From CBCXVS01 sp965178525 (GTDB lineage Bacteria > Tectomicrobia > Entotheonellia > Entotheonellales > Entotheonellaceae): a stretch of 34,795 bases of DNA. Below, in pieces: positions 1 to 9,300 of this stretch. The translations under genes and the position numbers were made by a program. Every line of letters starts with the position of its first letter. Position 1 is the first letter of the stretch. The stretch lies in the NCBI GenBank assembly GCA_965178525.1, contig CBCXVS010000040.1, positions 1-34,795 of the forward strand, given 5' to 3'. The notes beneath the pieces are model-generated. The model searched no databases, had not been told where the DNA came from, and saw nothing but the letters and a program-made list of their open reading frames with translations.

Positions 1-2
1 AT

Positions 3-20
3 AGGTCCGCACACGGACCT
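3..20. repeat. Perfect 7-bp hairpin at left edge
   Basis: AGGTCCG and CGGACCT are perfect inverted arms around a CACA loop, just beyond the decayed integrase. No T-run follows on either strand, so it is not a classical intrinsic terminator. It could be a recombination-site arm or a transcript end; the context to the left is cut off. Confidence 0.35.
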
Positions 21-88
21 GCATTTCCTTCAACTGGTTCAAACCACTCAAGTTAGGCGTCTTCAGGTCGCACGCTAAGAAACCATAT

Positions 89-583
89 TCAGCGGCACAT
101 GCTTTGACAAGGCATGAATGGCGTACCCGTGGCGCAGTCCCTTGGGCAACGGTGCGGACCTTCGGATATGCCTGCGGTCTGCATGACGGCGGTAACATGC
201 CGCCATGCCGTGCTGCGGGCAATCGGCCATAAGGGCGCATCGAGGATATGCGTTTTTTTCGCCCGTAGGCCTCCCTGATGCTCTGCGCCATGTCGAGGGT
301 ATAAAATTCCTCTCGGAGCCAACACGGCTCTGTAGACCCCTCTGCGGCGTTTTTTGAGGATTTCGAAGATCAGAACCTGCTCACCGATATCCAAGCGGCG
401 CGGCGTCAGCGCGAGGGTCTCCGATATCCGGCAACCCGTGTAATACAGGGAGGACTGGTTGAGCTCATAGGGCCTCCTTGTTTTGAACAGATTACGAAGG
501 AAATGTCCAAGGGACAAGAAAGCCGAGCAATAGCGGGGACAGAAAGCCCATGACTGCCGGCAACGCCGGCGCGTTCCTGACAC
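89..583 (-). pseudogene. Tyrosine recombinase (phage integrase) remnant
   Basis: The recognisable part is the catalytic domain of a site-specific tyrosine recombinase. The segment YYTGCRISETLAL holds the first catalytic Arg in its usual box. After about residue 140 the reading frame is wrong: shifting frame near 155-175 restores PKGLRHGYAIHALSKHVPLN, which carries the expected H/L-x-x-R-H box II. That restored frame ends at a TAG at about 75-77, before the box with the catalytic Tyr. The N-terminal SAM-like DNA-binding domain is not visible upstream either. The gene therefore has a frameshift and both ends missing and should be inactive. Together with the adjacent toxin-antitoxin pair it marks the edge of an old mobile or integrated element. 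The family call is confident; the exact frameshift base is not resolved. Confidence 0.75.
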
Positions 584-624
584 GGATTTATTGACCAGAA
601 TGACCTATAGTGTTCAGACGAGCT

Positions 625-912
625 TCAGAGGTGCTGGCCGGGGTCCATATTAATGTGCAGAACACGCACAATCAAAACCCCGGTCTCATCCGGTAGGTAA
701 AAGACGACGTGGGATTGATATTCCGAACGTCTTAGGTCCGGCGCAAGCTGTGAAGCGCTGCGGCTATACATCGGATTGTCGGCTAACAACTCGAAACGGT
801 CGACAAGACCCTGATAGTAAATATCGGCCTGTCTCTCTCCGAAATGGTCAAACGAATAGCGGTATATGTCCTCAACATCAGCCTGGGCCTCACGAGTTAG
901 TCGATAACTCAT
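625..912 (-). CDS. parE: ParE/RelE-superfamily toxin
   Basis: A 95-residue protein with the ParE/RelE fold signature: an N-terminal YRLTREAQADVEDIYRYS helix that begins the family's helical hairpin, a central R-x-SEYQSHVVFY strand pair and a C-terminal IVRVLHINMDP strand with the family's typical basic/His end. ParE toxins of this type poison DNA gyrase; RelE relatives cleave mRNA on the ribosome. The clear ParD-like partner favours ParE. Its ATG overlaps the antitoxin stop codon (ATGA), so the two are translationally coupled, antitoxin first. Length is normal for the family and there is no sign of damage. It sits beside an integrase remnant, a common setting for mobile-element addiction modules. 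Confidence 0.88.
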   Translation of the reverse strand: MSYRLTREAQADVEDIYRYSFDHFGERQADIYYQGLVDRFELLADNPMYSRSASQLAPDLRRSEYQSHVVFYLPDETGVLIVRVLHINMDPGQHL

Positions 913-1154
913 AGACCCATATCTTTCCGGACCTTTTCCCTAATCTCGTCCATCGTGAGGTCACTGATACCACTATCCAATCCTTTCTGAATGGCTTGTT
1001 TCAGCGCCTGAAACTTGGCGTGTTGCTCCTGGTCGTGCCGCACCAGATCGCGGATATACTCGCTGTCGTTTGTAAAATCCCCGCTTGCAATCTGCGCCTT
1101 GATCCACTCATCTTGCTTATCCGTTAAGGTAATCGTCTTTCTGATCGTTCCCAT
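909..1154 (-). CDS. parD: ParD-like ribbon-helix-helix antitoxin
   Basis: An 81-residue antitoxin with an N-terminal ribbon-helix-helix DNA-binding domain (MGTIRKTITLTDKQDEWIKA, then DFTNDSEYIRDLVRHDQEQ) and an acidic C-terminal tail that in the family wraps around ParE. The ATG at 1154 is chosen over an upstream in-frame ATG at 1220 because it starts the conserved strand and has GGAG about 8 bases before it. It is first in the operon and overlaps parE by ATGA. As in other ParD systems it probably represses its own promoter through the palindrome at 1183-1200 (inference). Confidence 0.88.
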   Translation of the reverse strand: MGTIRKTITLTDKQDEWIKAQIASGDFTNDSEYIRDLVRHDQEQHAKFQALKQAIQKGLDSGISDLTMDEIREKVRKDMGL

Positions 1155-1182
1155 ATACGTCTCCAGAAATGCATAAAAAATC

Positions 1183-1225
1183 ATACTATTGGTGTAGTAT
1201 AGCATGCTGCTATTCCGCATGGAAA
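1183..1225 (-). promoter_or_regulatory. parDE promoter with operator palindrome
   Basis: On the minus strand a perfect -10 hexamer TATACT (1201-1196) has a possible -35 TTTCCA (1225-1220) at 18 bp. An inverted repeat with arms ATACTA (1183-1188) and TAGTAT (1195-1200) overlaps the -10. This is where a ribbon-helix-helix antitoxin dimer would bind for autoregulation. The palindrome is seen directly; its role is inferred from the ParD family. Confidence 0.6.
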
Positions 1226-1690
1226 CTAAATCTCCGTTGCGGAAAGGTTATTCTCGCTGCGCAACCGTGTGGAGGTGTGCATCAAGTCAATGTCGCAACC
1301 GATCTTGCGCGAAGGGTGGCAATTTCAGAACCAACGGCACCAAACTCAACGTCTCGAAGATCTCAAATTAGCCTCTCGCATACACGACGACATGCGTGCG
1401 ACGGCTGCGAAGGTGTTCAACTTCCAACCCCACATCGCCTCGCATTCTTGGCTCGGCGCTAGTAGGGGATCAGTTTGTAGAGATGCGCCAGTCCCGTGAG
1501 AAACGCCGGTTGACTCCCACCTGGGACGACGACGCCACTGACAATGGTGGACAGATACACCTTATCCGTCAGGCAACGGCTGTGTTTCTCATCGGCCAGC
1601 ACTTGCCAGGCTCCCTCAAAGCGACTAGAATGGGAGCCCAATCGGACGGCCGGACAGATGGCACAACGTTGCTGGCAGATGGATACCGCG
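1226..1690. other. Gene-poor stretch upstream of cofD
   Basis: About 465 bp between the divergent parDE promoter and cofD. The cofD frame is open back to 1544, but the residues there (Arg/Cys-rich) look non-coding. On the minus strand, codons from about 1640 down to 1459 read like a protein C-terminus (KVYLSTIVSGVVVPGG and following), which could be a gene remnant, but I do not recognise it. No clear promoter for cofD was identified. Confidence 0.3.
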
Positions 1691-2656
1691 ATGATCGTCG
1701 CACTCGCAGGTGGTGTCGGGGCAGCCAAATTTTTACGGGGGCTGGTGGATGTGATGCCACCGGACGAGCTGACGATTATCAGTAACACGGGGGATGATAT
1801 TGAGCTGTTCGGTTTGCATATCTCTCCCGACGTCGATATCGTCGCCTACACCCTTAGTGGCTTGGTAGATGAAGACCGCGGCTGGGGATTGCGGGGCGAT
1901 ACGTCTCATAGCCTGGCGATGATGCAACGCTACGGCGAGGCGGCTTGGTTCAACCTCGGTGACCGCGACCTGGCCACACATATTTTGCGCACCCAACGGA
2001 TGCGCGCCGGTCACAGTCTGACGGCGGTTACAGCGGAGCTATGCGCCTCGCTCGGTATGGCCGCACGTATCTTGCCGATGTGTGACCAGCCCGTTCCCAG
2101 TCGGATTCGCACTCCCGCCGGGCTCTTCCACTTCCAGGAATATCTGGTGCAGCGCGGCGGCCAAGAAGACGTCTTAGAAGTTATCTATGAGGGTGTAGAA
2201 CACGCCGTAGCCGCTTCGGGTGTCCTGGAAGCGATCGCCGCAGCGGAGGCGATTCTCATCTGTCCCAGTAATCCGGTGATCAGCGTTGGCACGATCCTGG
2301 CCGTGCCGGGTGTGCGCCAGGCCGTGCGGCAGAGCGCGGCAGCGGTGGTCGCGATTAGTCCGATTATACAGGGCGCGACGCTGAAGGGACCGGCTGACAA
2401 GATGTTGCGCGGACTCGGCTTTGATGTGTCAGCCTATGGCACGGCGCAGTTTTACGGCGAGCTGTTGGACGGCTTTATCATCGATACCCTAGACGCCGCC
2501 CTCCAATCTCGCATCGCCGCACTTGGCCCGCGTGTTGCCGTGACCAACACGATCATGCGGACCTTAGCAGACAAAGTAGCGCTGGCGCGGACCGCGCTGG
2601 CCTTGGCGAGGACGTGCAACCGTGACGTATGTCGTCATTCCGGCAAAAGGATTTGA
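1691..2656 (+). CDS. cofD: 2-phospho-L-lactate transferase CofD (FbiA)
   Basis: CofD joins the phospholactyl (or phosphoenolpyruvyl) moiety activated by CofC to the deazaflavin Fo, giving F420-0, in the cytoplasm. The 321-residue product has the family features: an N-terminal GGVGAAKFLRGL nucleotide-binding loop, NTGDD around residue 35, LGDRDLATHILRT in the middle, and NPVISVGTILAVPGV plus SPIIQGATLKGPADKML in the second half. The ATG at 1691 is preferred because it places MIVALAGGVGAAK at the usual N-terminus; an ATG 12 bases upstream is possible, and neither has a strong ribosome binding site. Its end overlaps the cofC start by 35 bp, indicating an operon with cofC, cofE and npdG. Confidence 0.93.
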   Translation: MIVALAGGVGAAKFLRGLVDVMPPDELTIISNTGDDIELFGLHISPDVDIVAYTLSGLVDEDRGWGLRGDTSHSLAMMQRYGEAAWFNLGDRDLATHILRTQRMRAGHSLTAVTAELCASLGMAARILPMCDQPVPSRIRTPAGLFHFQEYLVQRGGQEDVLEVIYEGVEHAVAASGVLEAIAAAEAILICPSNPVISVGTILAVPGVRQAVRQSAAAVVAISPIIQGATLKGPADKMLRGLGFDVSAYGTAQFYGELLDGFIIDTLDAALQSRIAALGPRVAVTNTIMRTLADKVALARTALALARTCNRDVCRHSGKRI

Positions 2657-3308
2657 GGGCGCCAAGCAGCGCCTGGCGGCCGTGCTGCAGCCCGATGAAC
2701 GGGCACGGCTGGCGCGGGCAACGCTCACCGACACGCTGACGGCTTGCTGCCAAGCCCAAGGGCTGGATGGTGTGGGCGTGGTGACGTGCAATGACGCCGT
2801 CGCCGAGGTGGCGGACGCGTTGGGGGCTGAAATCCTCTGGGAACCTGAGGCGCAGGGACACAGTCAGGCCGTCACCTTCGGCGCCCGGACCTGTATGCAA
2901 CGTGGCGTGACCTCCATGCTGACCATGCCGGGCGATATCCCGCTCATCACGGCTGCGGATGTCGAGGTGATGGCGCGCCCACCGGCTCCACCCGTGCTGG
3001 TGGTGTTGGCGCCCAACCGGGACGACATGGGCACCAATGCGTTGCGGTTGTCGCCTCCGGATTGTCTACCATTTGCGTTTGGGCACGACAGCTTTCAACG
3101 GCATCTACAGCTAGCTGCCGCACGCCATCTGGCGGTATCCATACGCCGTTTGCCGCGTCTGGCGCTCGATATTGACGAACCGGAAAACTTGGCCCTATTT
3201 GCCGCTCACAAGACACCGTGTCATAGTTTCAACGTCCTGGCTGACCTGGGTATTCTGGCGCGTTTAGCCTCGGTCCCGATGTCATCACAGCAAGAGCCAA
3301 AACCATGA
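2622..3308 (+). CDS. cofC: Phospholactate/PEP guanylyltransferase CofC (FbiD)
   Basis: CofC activates a three-carbon phospho-acid with GTP for CofD. Depending on the lineage the substrate is 2-phospholactate, phosphoenolpyruvate or 3-phosphoglycerate; which one applies here cannot be told by eye. The 228-residue protein begins VIPAKGFEGAKQRLAAVL, the nucleotidyltransferase GTP-binding start of the family. It has the metal-binding MPGDIPLI segment near residue 105, and the typical GTNAL...FAFGHDSFQRH block in the second half. The start is GTG at 2622, inside the cofD end. The stop overlaps the cofE start as ATGA, so translation is coupled. Length is normal. Confidence 0.93.
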   Translation: MTYVVIPAKGFEGAKQRLAAVLQPDERARLARATLTDTLTACCQAQGLDGVGVVTCNDAVAEVADALGAEILWEPEAQGHSQAVTFGARTCMQRGVTSMLTMPGDIPLITAADVEVMARPPAPPVLVVLAPNRDDMGTNALRLSPPDCLPFAFGHDSFQRHLQLAAARHLAVSIRRLPRLALDIDEPENLALFAAHKTPCHSFNVLADLGILARLASVPMSSQQEPKP

Positions 3309-4063
3309 GTCTTCCCGAACTTCGCATACTGGGTATTCCAGGCATCCCGATTGTGCAGCCTGGGGCCGATCTCGTGGCGCTGATTCACGACGCCGCCACG
3401 GCGGTCTCCATTGCTTTTGAGGATGGGGATATTCTGGTCGTCACCCAAAAAATCGTCTCCAAAGCGGAAGGGTGCTTGATCGCTCTCAAAGACGTTACCC
3501 CAACTCCGTTTGCCGAAGCCTATGCACAGCAGTGGGAGAAAGATCCGCGCAGCGTCGAGGTGGTGCTGCAGCAATCGCGCCGCATTGCCAAGATGGATCG
3601 CGGCATCATTATCGCGGAAACGCATCACGGCTTTATCTGTGCCAATGCCGGCGTGGATCAATCGAATATGGATGCGGATGAGGTCGTCGCCGTGCTGCCG
3701 CCGGATCCCGATGCCTCGGCACGCGCCATCCGCCAGGGCCTCAAAGCACGGGTGGGCCTCGACCTTGCCGTCATCATCTCCGATACCTTTGGGCGGCCCT
3801 GGCGCGACGGTCTGGTGAATGTCGCGATTGGCCTTGCCGGTATCGAAGCCATACGCGATTATACGGGCCTGTGCGATGCGCAAGGCTATGAACTCAGAGT
3901 GACCGCTTTGTCCATTGCGGATGAGCTGGCTGCCGCAGCCGAGTTGGTCATGAACAAGTTGGATCATGTCCCTGTCGCTCTGATTCGCGGCTATGATTAT
4001 CCGCGCGGCGAGGGCAATCTGTCGCAACTCATACGCGACCCGGCGCGTGACCTTTTCCGCTAA
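3305..4063 (+). CDS. cofE: Coenzyme F420-0:L-glutamate ligase CofE
   Basis: CofE adds L-glutamate residues (the first by alpha linkage, then gamma) to F420-0 using GTP, making the polyglutamyl tail. The 252-residue length fits stand-alone CofE, as in archaea and many bacteria. The C-terminal nitroreductase-like domain found in actinobacterial FbiB is absent. Family signatures seen: DGDILVVTQKIVSKAEG, the ETHHGFICANAGVDQSN block that lines the active site, and SDTFGRPWRDGLVNVAIG with the metal/phosphate residues. ATG overlaps the cofC stop. It is the last gene of the tight cofDCE block; npdG follows after 52 bp. Confidence 0.95.
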   Translation: MSLPELRILGIPGIPIVQPGADLVALIHDAATAVSIAFEDGDILVVTQKIVSKAEGCLIALKDVTPTPFAEAYAQQWEKDPRSVEVVLQQSRRIAKMDRGIIIAETHHGFICANAGVDQSNMDADEVVAVLPPDPDASARAIRQGLKARVGLDLAVIISDTFGRPWRDGLVNVAIGLAGIEAIRDYTGLCDAQGYELRVTALSIADELAAAAELVMNKLDHVPVALIRGYDYPRGEGNLSQLIRDPARDLFR

Positions 4064-4073
4064 AAGAGGGATT

Positions 4074-4110
4074 CGCAAAGGACGCGAAGCAACGTGAAGC
4101 GTTAGGAGGA
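4074..4110 (+). repeat. CGCAAAGGACGCGAAG-type element and npdG RBS
   Basis: The cofE-npdG gap holds CGCAAAGGACGCGAAG (4074-4089) followed by a degenerate repeat of the same A/G-rich unit, then a strong ribosome binding site TTAGGAGGA (4102-4110) for the GTG start of npdG. A related tandem element lies at 11974-12003 before the sulfatase gene. Confidence 0.5.
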
Positions 4111-4115
4111 CGTAC

Positions 4116-4769
4116 GTGATCGTCAGCATCTTAGGTGGGACAGGCGAACAAGGTCCGGGGATGGCGCTGCGCTGGGCCAAAGCCGGTGTGGATGTCATTA
4201 TCGGCTCGCGGCAACAGGCCAAGGCCGAAGGCGTCGCGGCCGAATTGAATCAGGAACTCGGCCGGGAATTGATTCAAGGCATGGCCAATCCGGAAGCCGC
4301 CGCCGCCGCCGATGTGGTGGCCTTGACCGTTCCGTTTTCGGCCCACCGCAGCACGATTGAATCGATCAAAGCGCATGTGTCGGGGAAGGTGTTCATCGAT
4401 GTCTGTGTCCCGCTTGATCCGGACAATCCCCGCAAAATGAAGCCCCCGGCGGCAGGCTCAGCGACGGAAGAAGCACAAGAGATTTTGGGGGATGATGCCA
4501 AAGTCGTGGCGGCGTTCCAAAATGTCTCGGCCTCTGAGCTGCGCGAACTCGATCATGCGATCGACTGTGACGTCCTCGTCTGCGGCAATGACCGCGAGGC
4601 GCGGCAAACCGTCATGGAGCTGGTCGCGCAGATGGGCCTGCACCCGGTTGACGCGGGGCTGGCCTACAATGCCAATGTCGTCGAGAGTCTCACGGCGGTA
4701 CTGATCGGTTTAAATATTCGCCATAAAGTGAAGGGCAGTGGCATCCGCATCACCGGCCTGCCGGGGTAG
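4116..4769 (+). CDS. npdG: F420-dependent NADP oxidoreductase NpdG (Fno)
   Basis: NpdG transfers hydride between NADPH and F420 and so supplies reduced F420H2 to F420-dependent enzymes. The 217-residue product starts with the dinucleotide-binding loop GGTGEQGPGMALRWAKAG, then GSRQQAKAEGVA, which selects NADP through its Ser/Arg. The PLDPDNPRKMKPPAAGSATEEAQ and NVSASELRELD segments correspond to the F420-binding side of the archaeal enzyme. The start is GTG with a strong RBS 5 bases upstream. Its position directly after cofDCE ties cofactor synthesis to cofactor reduction. It converges on the anti-sigma gene with only 23 bp between the stops. Confidence 0.92.
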   Translation: MIVSILGGTGEQGPGMALRWAKAGVDVIIGSRQQAKAEGVAAELNQELGRELIQGMANPEAAAAADVVALTVPFSAHRSTIESIKAHVSGKVFIDVCVPLDPDNPRKMKPPAAGSATEEAQEILGDDAKVVAAFQNVSASELRELDHAIDCDVLVCGNDREARQTVMELVAQMGLHPVDAGLAYNANVVESLTAVLIGLNIRHKVKGSGIRITGLPG

Positions 4770-4792
4770 GCGCCTTGACGTCGTTTGCCACT

Positions 4793-5593
4793 CTACCCTT
4801 CCCGGACCACGGCCCTAGCCATATCGACGAGCTGCTCGCGCGGCAAATCGGATACCAGCGAATAGAGCAGGTCCATCCGAGACCAGATAATATGGGTATA
4901 GCCGTGCACCTCATGCAGGGTTGCTCGCAAGGACTCCAGGGCTACATCGGCTCCCGCCGGGGGCGACAGCCCTTGGCGGGGCATCACATATAACGACAGG
5001 TAGTGGCCATCGGCGTCGTACATGTACGAGGCGACGCGACGATCGAGAAAGTGACATAACCGACCACCGACCAGATGAGCCGTACCCACGCGTACCGGCA
5101 GCTCGGGCGGGGGGAAATCGACTTTCTCTTGAAACCACTGGCGCACATGTTGAGGCGCCGTGCTGGCCACGTCTAAGGCACGCCGACTCGCCATGAAGGT
5201 GTGTAAATCATCGACCGGAACGGACAGCAGACGCGCCTGCAAGGATTCGGGTGCGAACAGAGGCTTGACGCGCGTCATCCCGAAGGCCAAGACCAGCACC
5301 GCGGCGACGGCTGCCGCCCACTTCCATGCCGTGACACGCGATGTTTTTTCTACCGCAGCGCCCGTAGCTACCCCCGGCTCCAAGTCTGCCTGAATACGTG
5401 CCCAGATCCCAGAGGGGACGGGCTCGTCTGGCAGCGTCGTACGCAATTGATTTTCAAATTGCCCAATCTCTTCAGCCAACGTGCGACAGGACGGACACCC
5501 ATCGAGATGATGGCGGAAGGCATCACGGAGCGCGTCATCAAGCTCTCCATCGAGAAAAGGATAGAGCTGCTGTTGGATGTCCTGACAGATCAT
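4793..5593 (-). CDS. Zinc-finger anti-sigma factor, membrane-anchored
   Basis: A 266-residue anti-sigma factor that should hold the upstream ECF sigma factor inactive at the membrane. The N-terminus has the ZAS zinc-binding pattern H29-x3-C33-x2-C36 with a further Cys3 and the DGELDDALRDAFRHHL helix. One membrane segment spans about residues 88-106 (WKWAAAVAAVLVLAFGM). The remainder is a periplasmic sensor domain without a recognised fold. The ATG overlaps the sigma stop (ATGA), a standard sigma/anti-sigma arrangement. If the sigma gene is truly broken (see the amber codon), this gene would have no obvious partner in the window. Confidence 0.85.
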   Translation of the reverse strand: MICQDIQQQLYPFLDGELDDALRDAFRHHLDGCPSCRTLAEEIGQFENQLRTTLPDEPVPSGIWARIQADLEPGVATGAAVEKTSRVTAWKWAAAVAAVLVLAFGMTRVKPLFAPESLQARLLSVPVDDLHTFMASRRALDVASTAPQHVRQWFQEKVDFPPPELPVRVGTAHLVGGRLCHFLDRRVASYMYDADGHYLSLYVMPRQGLSPPAGADVALESLRATLHEVHGYTHIIWSRMDLLYSLVSDLPREQLVDMARAVVREG

Positions 5594-6249
5594 GTGCCGC
5601 TCCTCCCGCGTCGAGCTTTTTGGCGCGCTGCCGGCATAGACGATGCGGCCAGCGACGACGTCTCCGTTGGCGCCTGCGAGGTATCGTGATGCTCCCGAAG
5701 CTGCTCCTGCAACCGGCGGCGGCCTCGTGCCAGTCGTGACATCACCGTGCCAATCGGACAGTCCGCAATCTCGGCGATTTCTTTATACGCCAAGCCTTCA
5801 ACGAAGAACAGCGTGACCACCAACCGCACTTCGGGTGACAGCGACGCAATGGCTGCCTGAGTGGCCTCGGAAAAATGTTTATGCCCGAGTAGCGCTTCGG
5901 GATTGGGTTCCGGACTGACAGCGGCTTCGATCACGTTCGCATCGCGTGCATGCTCGCCCTCGAACGGCTGCACTTCCATCGACCGCTGCTGCCGCCGGTA
6001 GTGATCGCGATAGGCATTGACCATGATGCGATATAACTAGGCGCGACAGGCGTCTTCGCTGCGCAAGTCCGCACGATCAAAGGCTTGAAACGCCTTGACG
6101 TACGTATCGTGGACGAGGTCCTCGGCATCGGTGGCGTCGCGTGTCAAGCGGCGCGCCATGCGGTATAGCGCCGGCAGAAAATGCTCCGTGTGCCGTGCAA
6201 ACCGCTCGCGTGTCCATCGCTGTCGGAGCTGTGATACGACGTTGCCCAT
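5590..6249 (-). pseudogene. ECF RNA polymerase sigma factor with in-frame amber codon
   Basis: A complete ECF sigma-70 frame of 219 codons interrupted only at codon 71 (TAG at 6039-6037). Before it lies region 2 (FLPALYRMARRLTRDATDAEDLVHDTYVKAFQAFDRADL). After it, in the same frame, come LYRIMVNAYRDHYRR, the end of region 2, and region 4 (LSPEVRLVVTLFFVEGLAYKEIAEIADCPIGTVMSRLARGR). In ECF factors the interrupted position is normally Trp (CRAWLYRIM-type), so a single TGG to TAG change explains it. No frameshift is needed. Alternatives are a sequencing error, stop suppression, or restart at ATG 6024, which would lack most of region 2. It is translationally coupled to the anti-sigma gene. Confidence 0.8.
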
Positions 6250-6290
6250 CGTTCCACCCGCTTTTTTGCAACTGTGAATGGTCCGTGTCT

Positions 6291-6322
6291 TCGCGTCCGA
6301 ACTTCAGCCTCTATCAGGTTCC
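6291..6322 (-). promoter_or_regulatory. Possible ECF-type promoter before sigma gene
   Basis: On the minus strand GGAACC (6322-6317), resembling the GGAAC -35 element of many ECF promoters, lies about 17 bases before CGGACG (6299-6294). Autoregulation of ECF operons is common, but the -10 match is weak. Confidence 0.25.
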
Positions 6323-6365
6323 AACGGACAGCCTAACGTTTTATTCACAAGAAAATAGGATAGCC

Positions 6366-9300
6366 TCACACGTCGCCGCCACCCGCTTCGTGCGCACTCG
6401 CCGGACCGGGTATCGGCATCCCCTCTACAGCAGATGTCGCCTCTCGCATCGAGGGCTTCAGGCGCCGCCGTAGGACGCCGGCGAGATCCAGCATGAGTGA
6501 CATGACGGCAGGGATGAAGACGAGCGTCGTCACCGCTCCCAACACTAAGCCGCCGAACATCACGACGCCGAGACCGCGATACAACTCACTGCCGGCACCA
6601 GGATTGAGCACCAACGGCATCAAGCCGAAGATGGTCGTCCCCGTCGTCATCATGATGGGACGGATACGGCTGAGGGTCGATTCCACAATCGCTTCATGCG
6701 TCCCCATCCCCTGACGCATAAAATTGGCCGCCTGTTGCACGATCAGGATGGGATTGTTGATGACACTGCCCAACAAGATGACAAAGCCGAGCATGGTGAG
6801 AATGTCGAGCGATTGGATCGTGCCGGGACTGATAAAATCGAGATACTGGTTCAACAGAGCCAGTCCTAACACCCCCCCCGTCAGCCCGATCGGCACGGCA
6901 AGGATCACGGTCAAGGGATGCCCCCAGTGCCGAAATACCAGCACCATGGTGAGATAGATGAGCACCAGGGCCAGGACAAAATCGGTACTCAACTTCTTGC
7001 GGATCGCGGTCAGTTTATCACTGGCCCCCCGGATCCGCAGCGTATACCCCGGCGGCACGGCTCCCTCCGTCTGTAAGGCGCCAATCAGCTGCGTTTGCAC
7101 AATGCCAATGGACTCCTCCAGGGAAAGATTGCGCGGTGGAGTGATACGGAGCGTCACGGCGCGTTGATGATTCACCCGCCGAATCTGTTCCAGACCATAG
7201 GTGAAGTTGATCTTAGCCACGTCGGATAGGGGCACCGTATCCCCCCCTGTGGTCGCAATGCGGATCGCATCGAAGCTGCTCAAGGTGTCAAACGCCCCCA
7301 TGGTGGAATAGAGATACAGATCCATTTTGTCGCCGTTATGATAATAGTCGTCGACGTAGGCCCCATCGCCGAGTACCCAGGCGCTGTAGCCAATATCTTG
7401 GACACTGATCCCCAGCTGCGCGGCCCGTTCCCAGTCCGGCACGATCGTCACTTGGGGTTGCCCCACGGTAATCCCGGGCTCTGGCTTGGGACGGGCGCCG
7501 GGAAGCGCCTGACGGACTTTGAAAAAGGCTTTCTGGGCGATGCCGGTCAGGGTTTTGGCATCCGGACCGATCACATCGAGGTCGATCACCCGTGAGCCCA
7601 TCAGGTCACGGCTAAAGATCGAGAGTTGCAAGGCCAGCGTAATCGTGCCCGGCACGTCACGCATCATCCGCTGTAGGGCGGCTTTGAGGTCCGCGACGTG
7701 TGTCGGGTCTTTCGGGCGGGTAAACAGAAACATCTGATTCCGAAAGGCGGCGAAAAAGAAAAATTCCAGCGGCGGTCCCGGGACCTCTCCGGCCTCGTAC
7801 GCTTCTAGCGAGGCGTTGAGCAGAGGCAGGGCGCGTTTCTCTAATTCTTGCCCAATCGCGGTGATCTCTGGCAAGCCATAGCCCTGGGGCGGAATCAGGA
7901 CGCCAAGGACGGTGCGGCGATTCCCCTGCGGCAGATACTCCGTCTTGGGCATGAAGTACACGATGCAGGCCCCGGCCACCACTAAGAGACAGGCCGCGAC
8001 CATCAGACGCCGCACCACACCACCCATGAGCCAGATCATCAGGGTACGCAGGGGGCCGCGGTGGAATTTGTCCGCCAGGGTCGCCAGCCCGAACAAGCGC
8101 TGCAGCGTGCCAACAACGCCCGTCCCATCGAGGGTTGGCACGCGGGTCAACAGGCGGGCGGCGATGGGTGGGATGAGCAAAATGGACACGATCAGGGCCA
8201 GGATGTTCGCCGCGACGATGGCGATGGCAAGGTCGCGAAAGATCTGCCCCGCTTCGTCGGCCAGGGTGATGATGGGGGTGAAGACGACAATATTGGTCAG
8301 GGTTGAGGCGAGGATCGCGGTCCAGACTTCGCTGGTGCCATCATACGCCGCATCGAAGGGATCTTTGCCCATCGAACGGTGCCGATAGATATTTTCCAGC
8401 ACCACAATCGAGGCATCCAGGACCACGCCGATCGAAAAGGCCAGACCCGCCAGCGAAATCACATTGATCGAACGCCCAGAGGCATTGATGAGGAACAGGG
8501 CGCCCATCACACACAGGGGAATCGCCAGGCCCACGATCAGGGTGGAACGGGTGTGGCGCAAGAAAATCAGCAAGATGCCCAGGGCTAACGCACCGCCAAA
8601 CAGGAGGTTGACGCGGACCATTTCAACGGCATCACGGACGTACTGCGTACTGTCCGTAACTTGGGTCAGGTACAATCCGCGCTCGCGCAAGAGCCCATCG
8701 TTGAGTTCCCGCATGGTCGCGCGGACCTCCTCCATCACCACCAACAGGTTACTGCCCCGTTCGCGCAAGGGGCCAAACGCCAGTGCCGGCTCCCCATTTT
8801 GGCGAATCAGCGTGCGGTTTTCCGCATGACCCAGGCGGGCATACGCCACATCTCGTAAATAGATCGGCGTGCCGTCCTGGATGTCGATGATGGTATCTTC
8901 GATGTCACTGGCGGACTCATACCGGCCGACTGTGCGGACATTAAAACGCCGTTTGCCTTCGTCGAGATCGCCCCCCGAAACATCCCGATTACGTGTCCGG
9001 ATCGCCCCGCGGACCTTGGAGATCGGAATGCCGCGATCGGCGAGCTTAATGGGATCGAGCCGCACCTGCATCTGACGCGCGGTGCCGCCAAAGACCCCGC
9101 GGACGCTCGCAATACCCGGCAGCCGCTCGAAGCGCGGCTTAATGTGGTCCGCCACAAAATCGAACGTATCTCGGACATCGATCGCGTCCGGATGATCCGG
9201 GCGTGCCCGCACACTGATCCAGGCCACGGGTTGTGCGGACGCATCGGCCGTCTGGATGCTGGGTTCGTCGACGTTTTCCGGATAACTCGAGACCTGCCCC

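Noticed and set aside
18..55. GGTTCAAACC resembling a tRNA T-arm near the integrase
   Set aside because: No acceptor stem, D-arm or anticodon arm could be fitted around it.
3221..4222. 333-codon minus-strand open frame opposite cofE
   Set aside because: It is the shadow of cofE and npdG, with no recognisable domains, while both plus-strand genes are clear.
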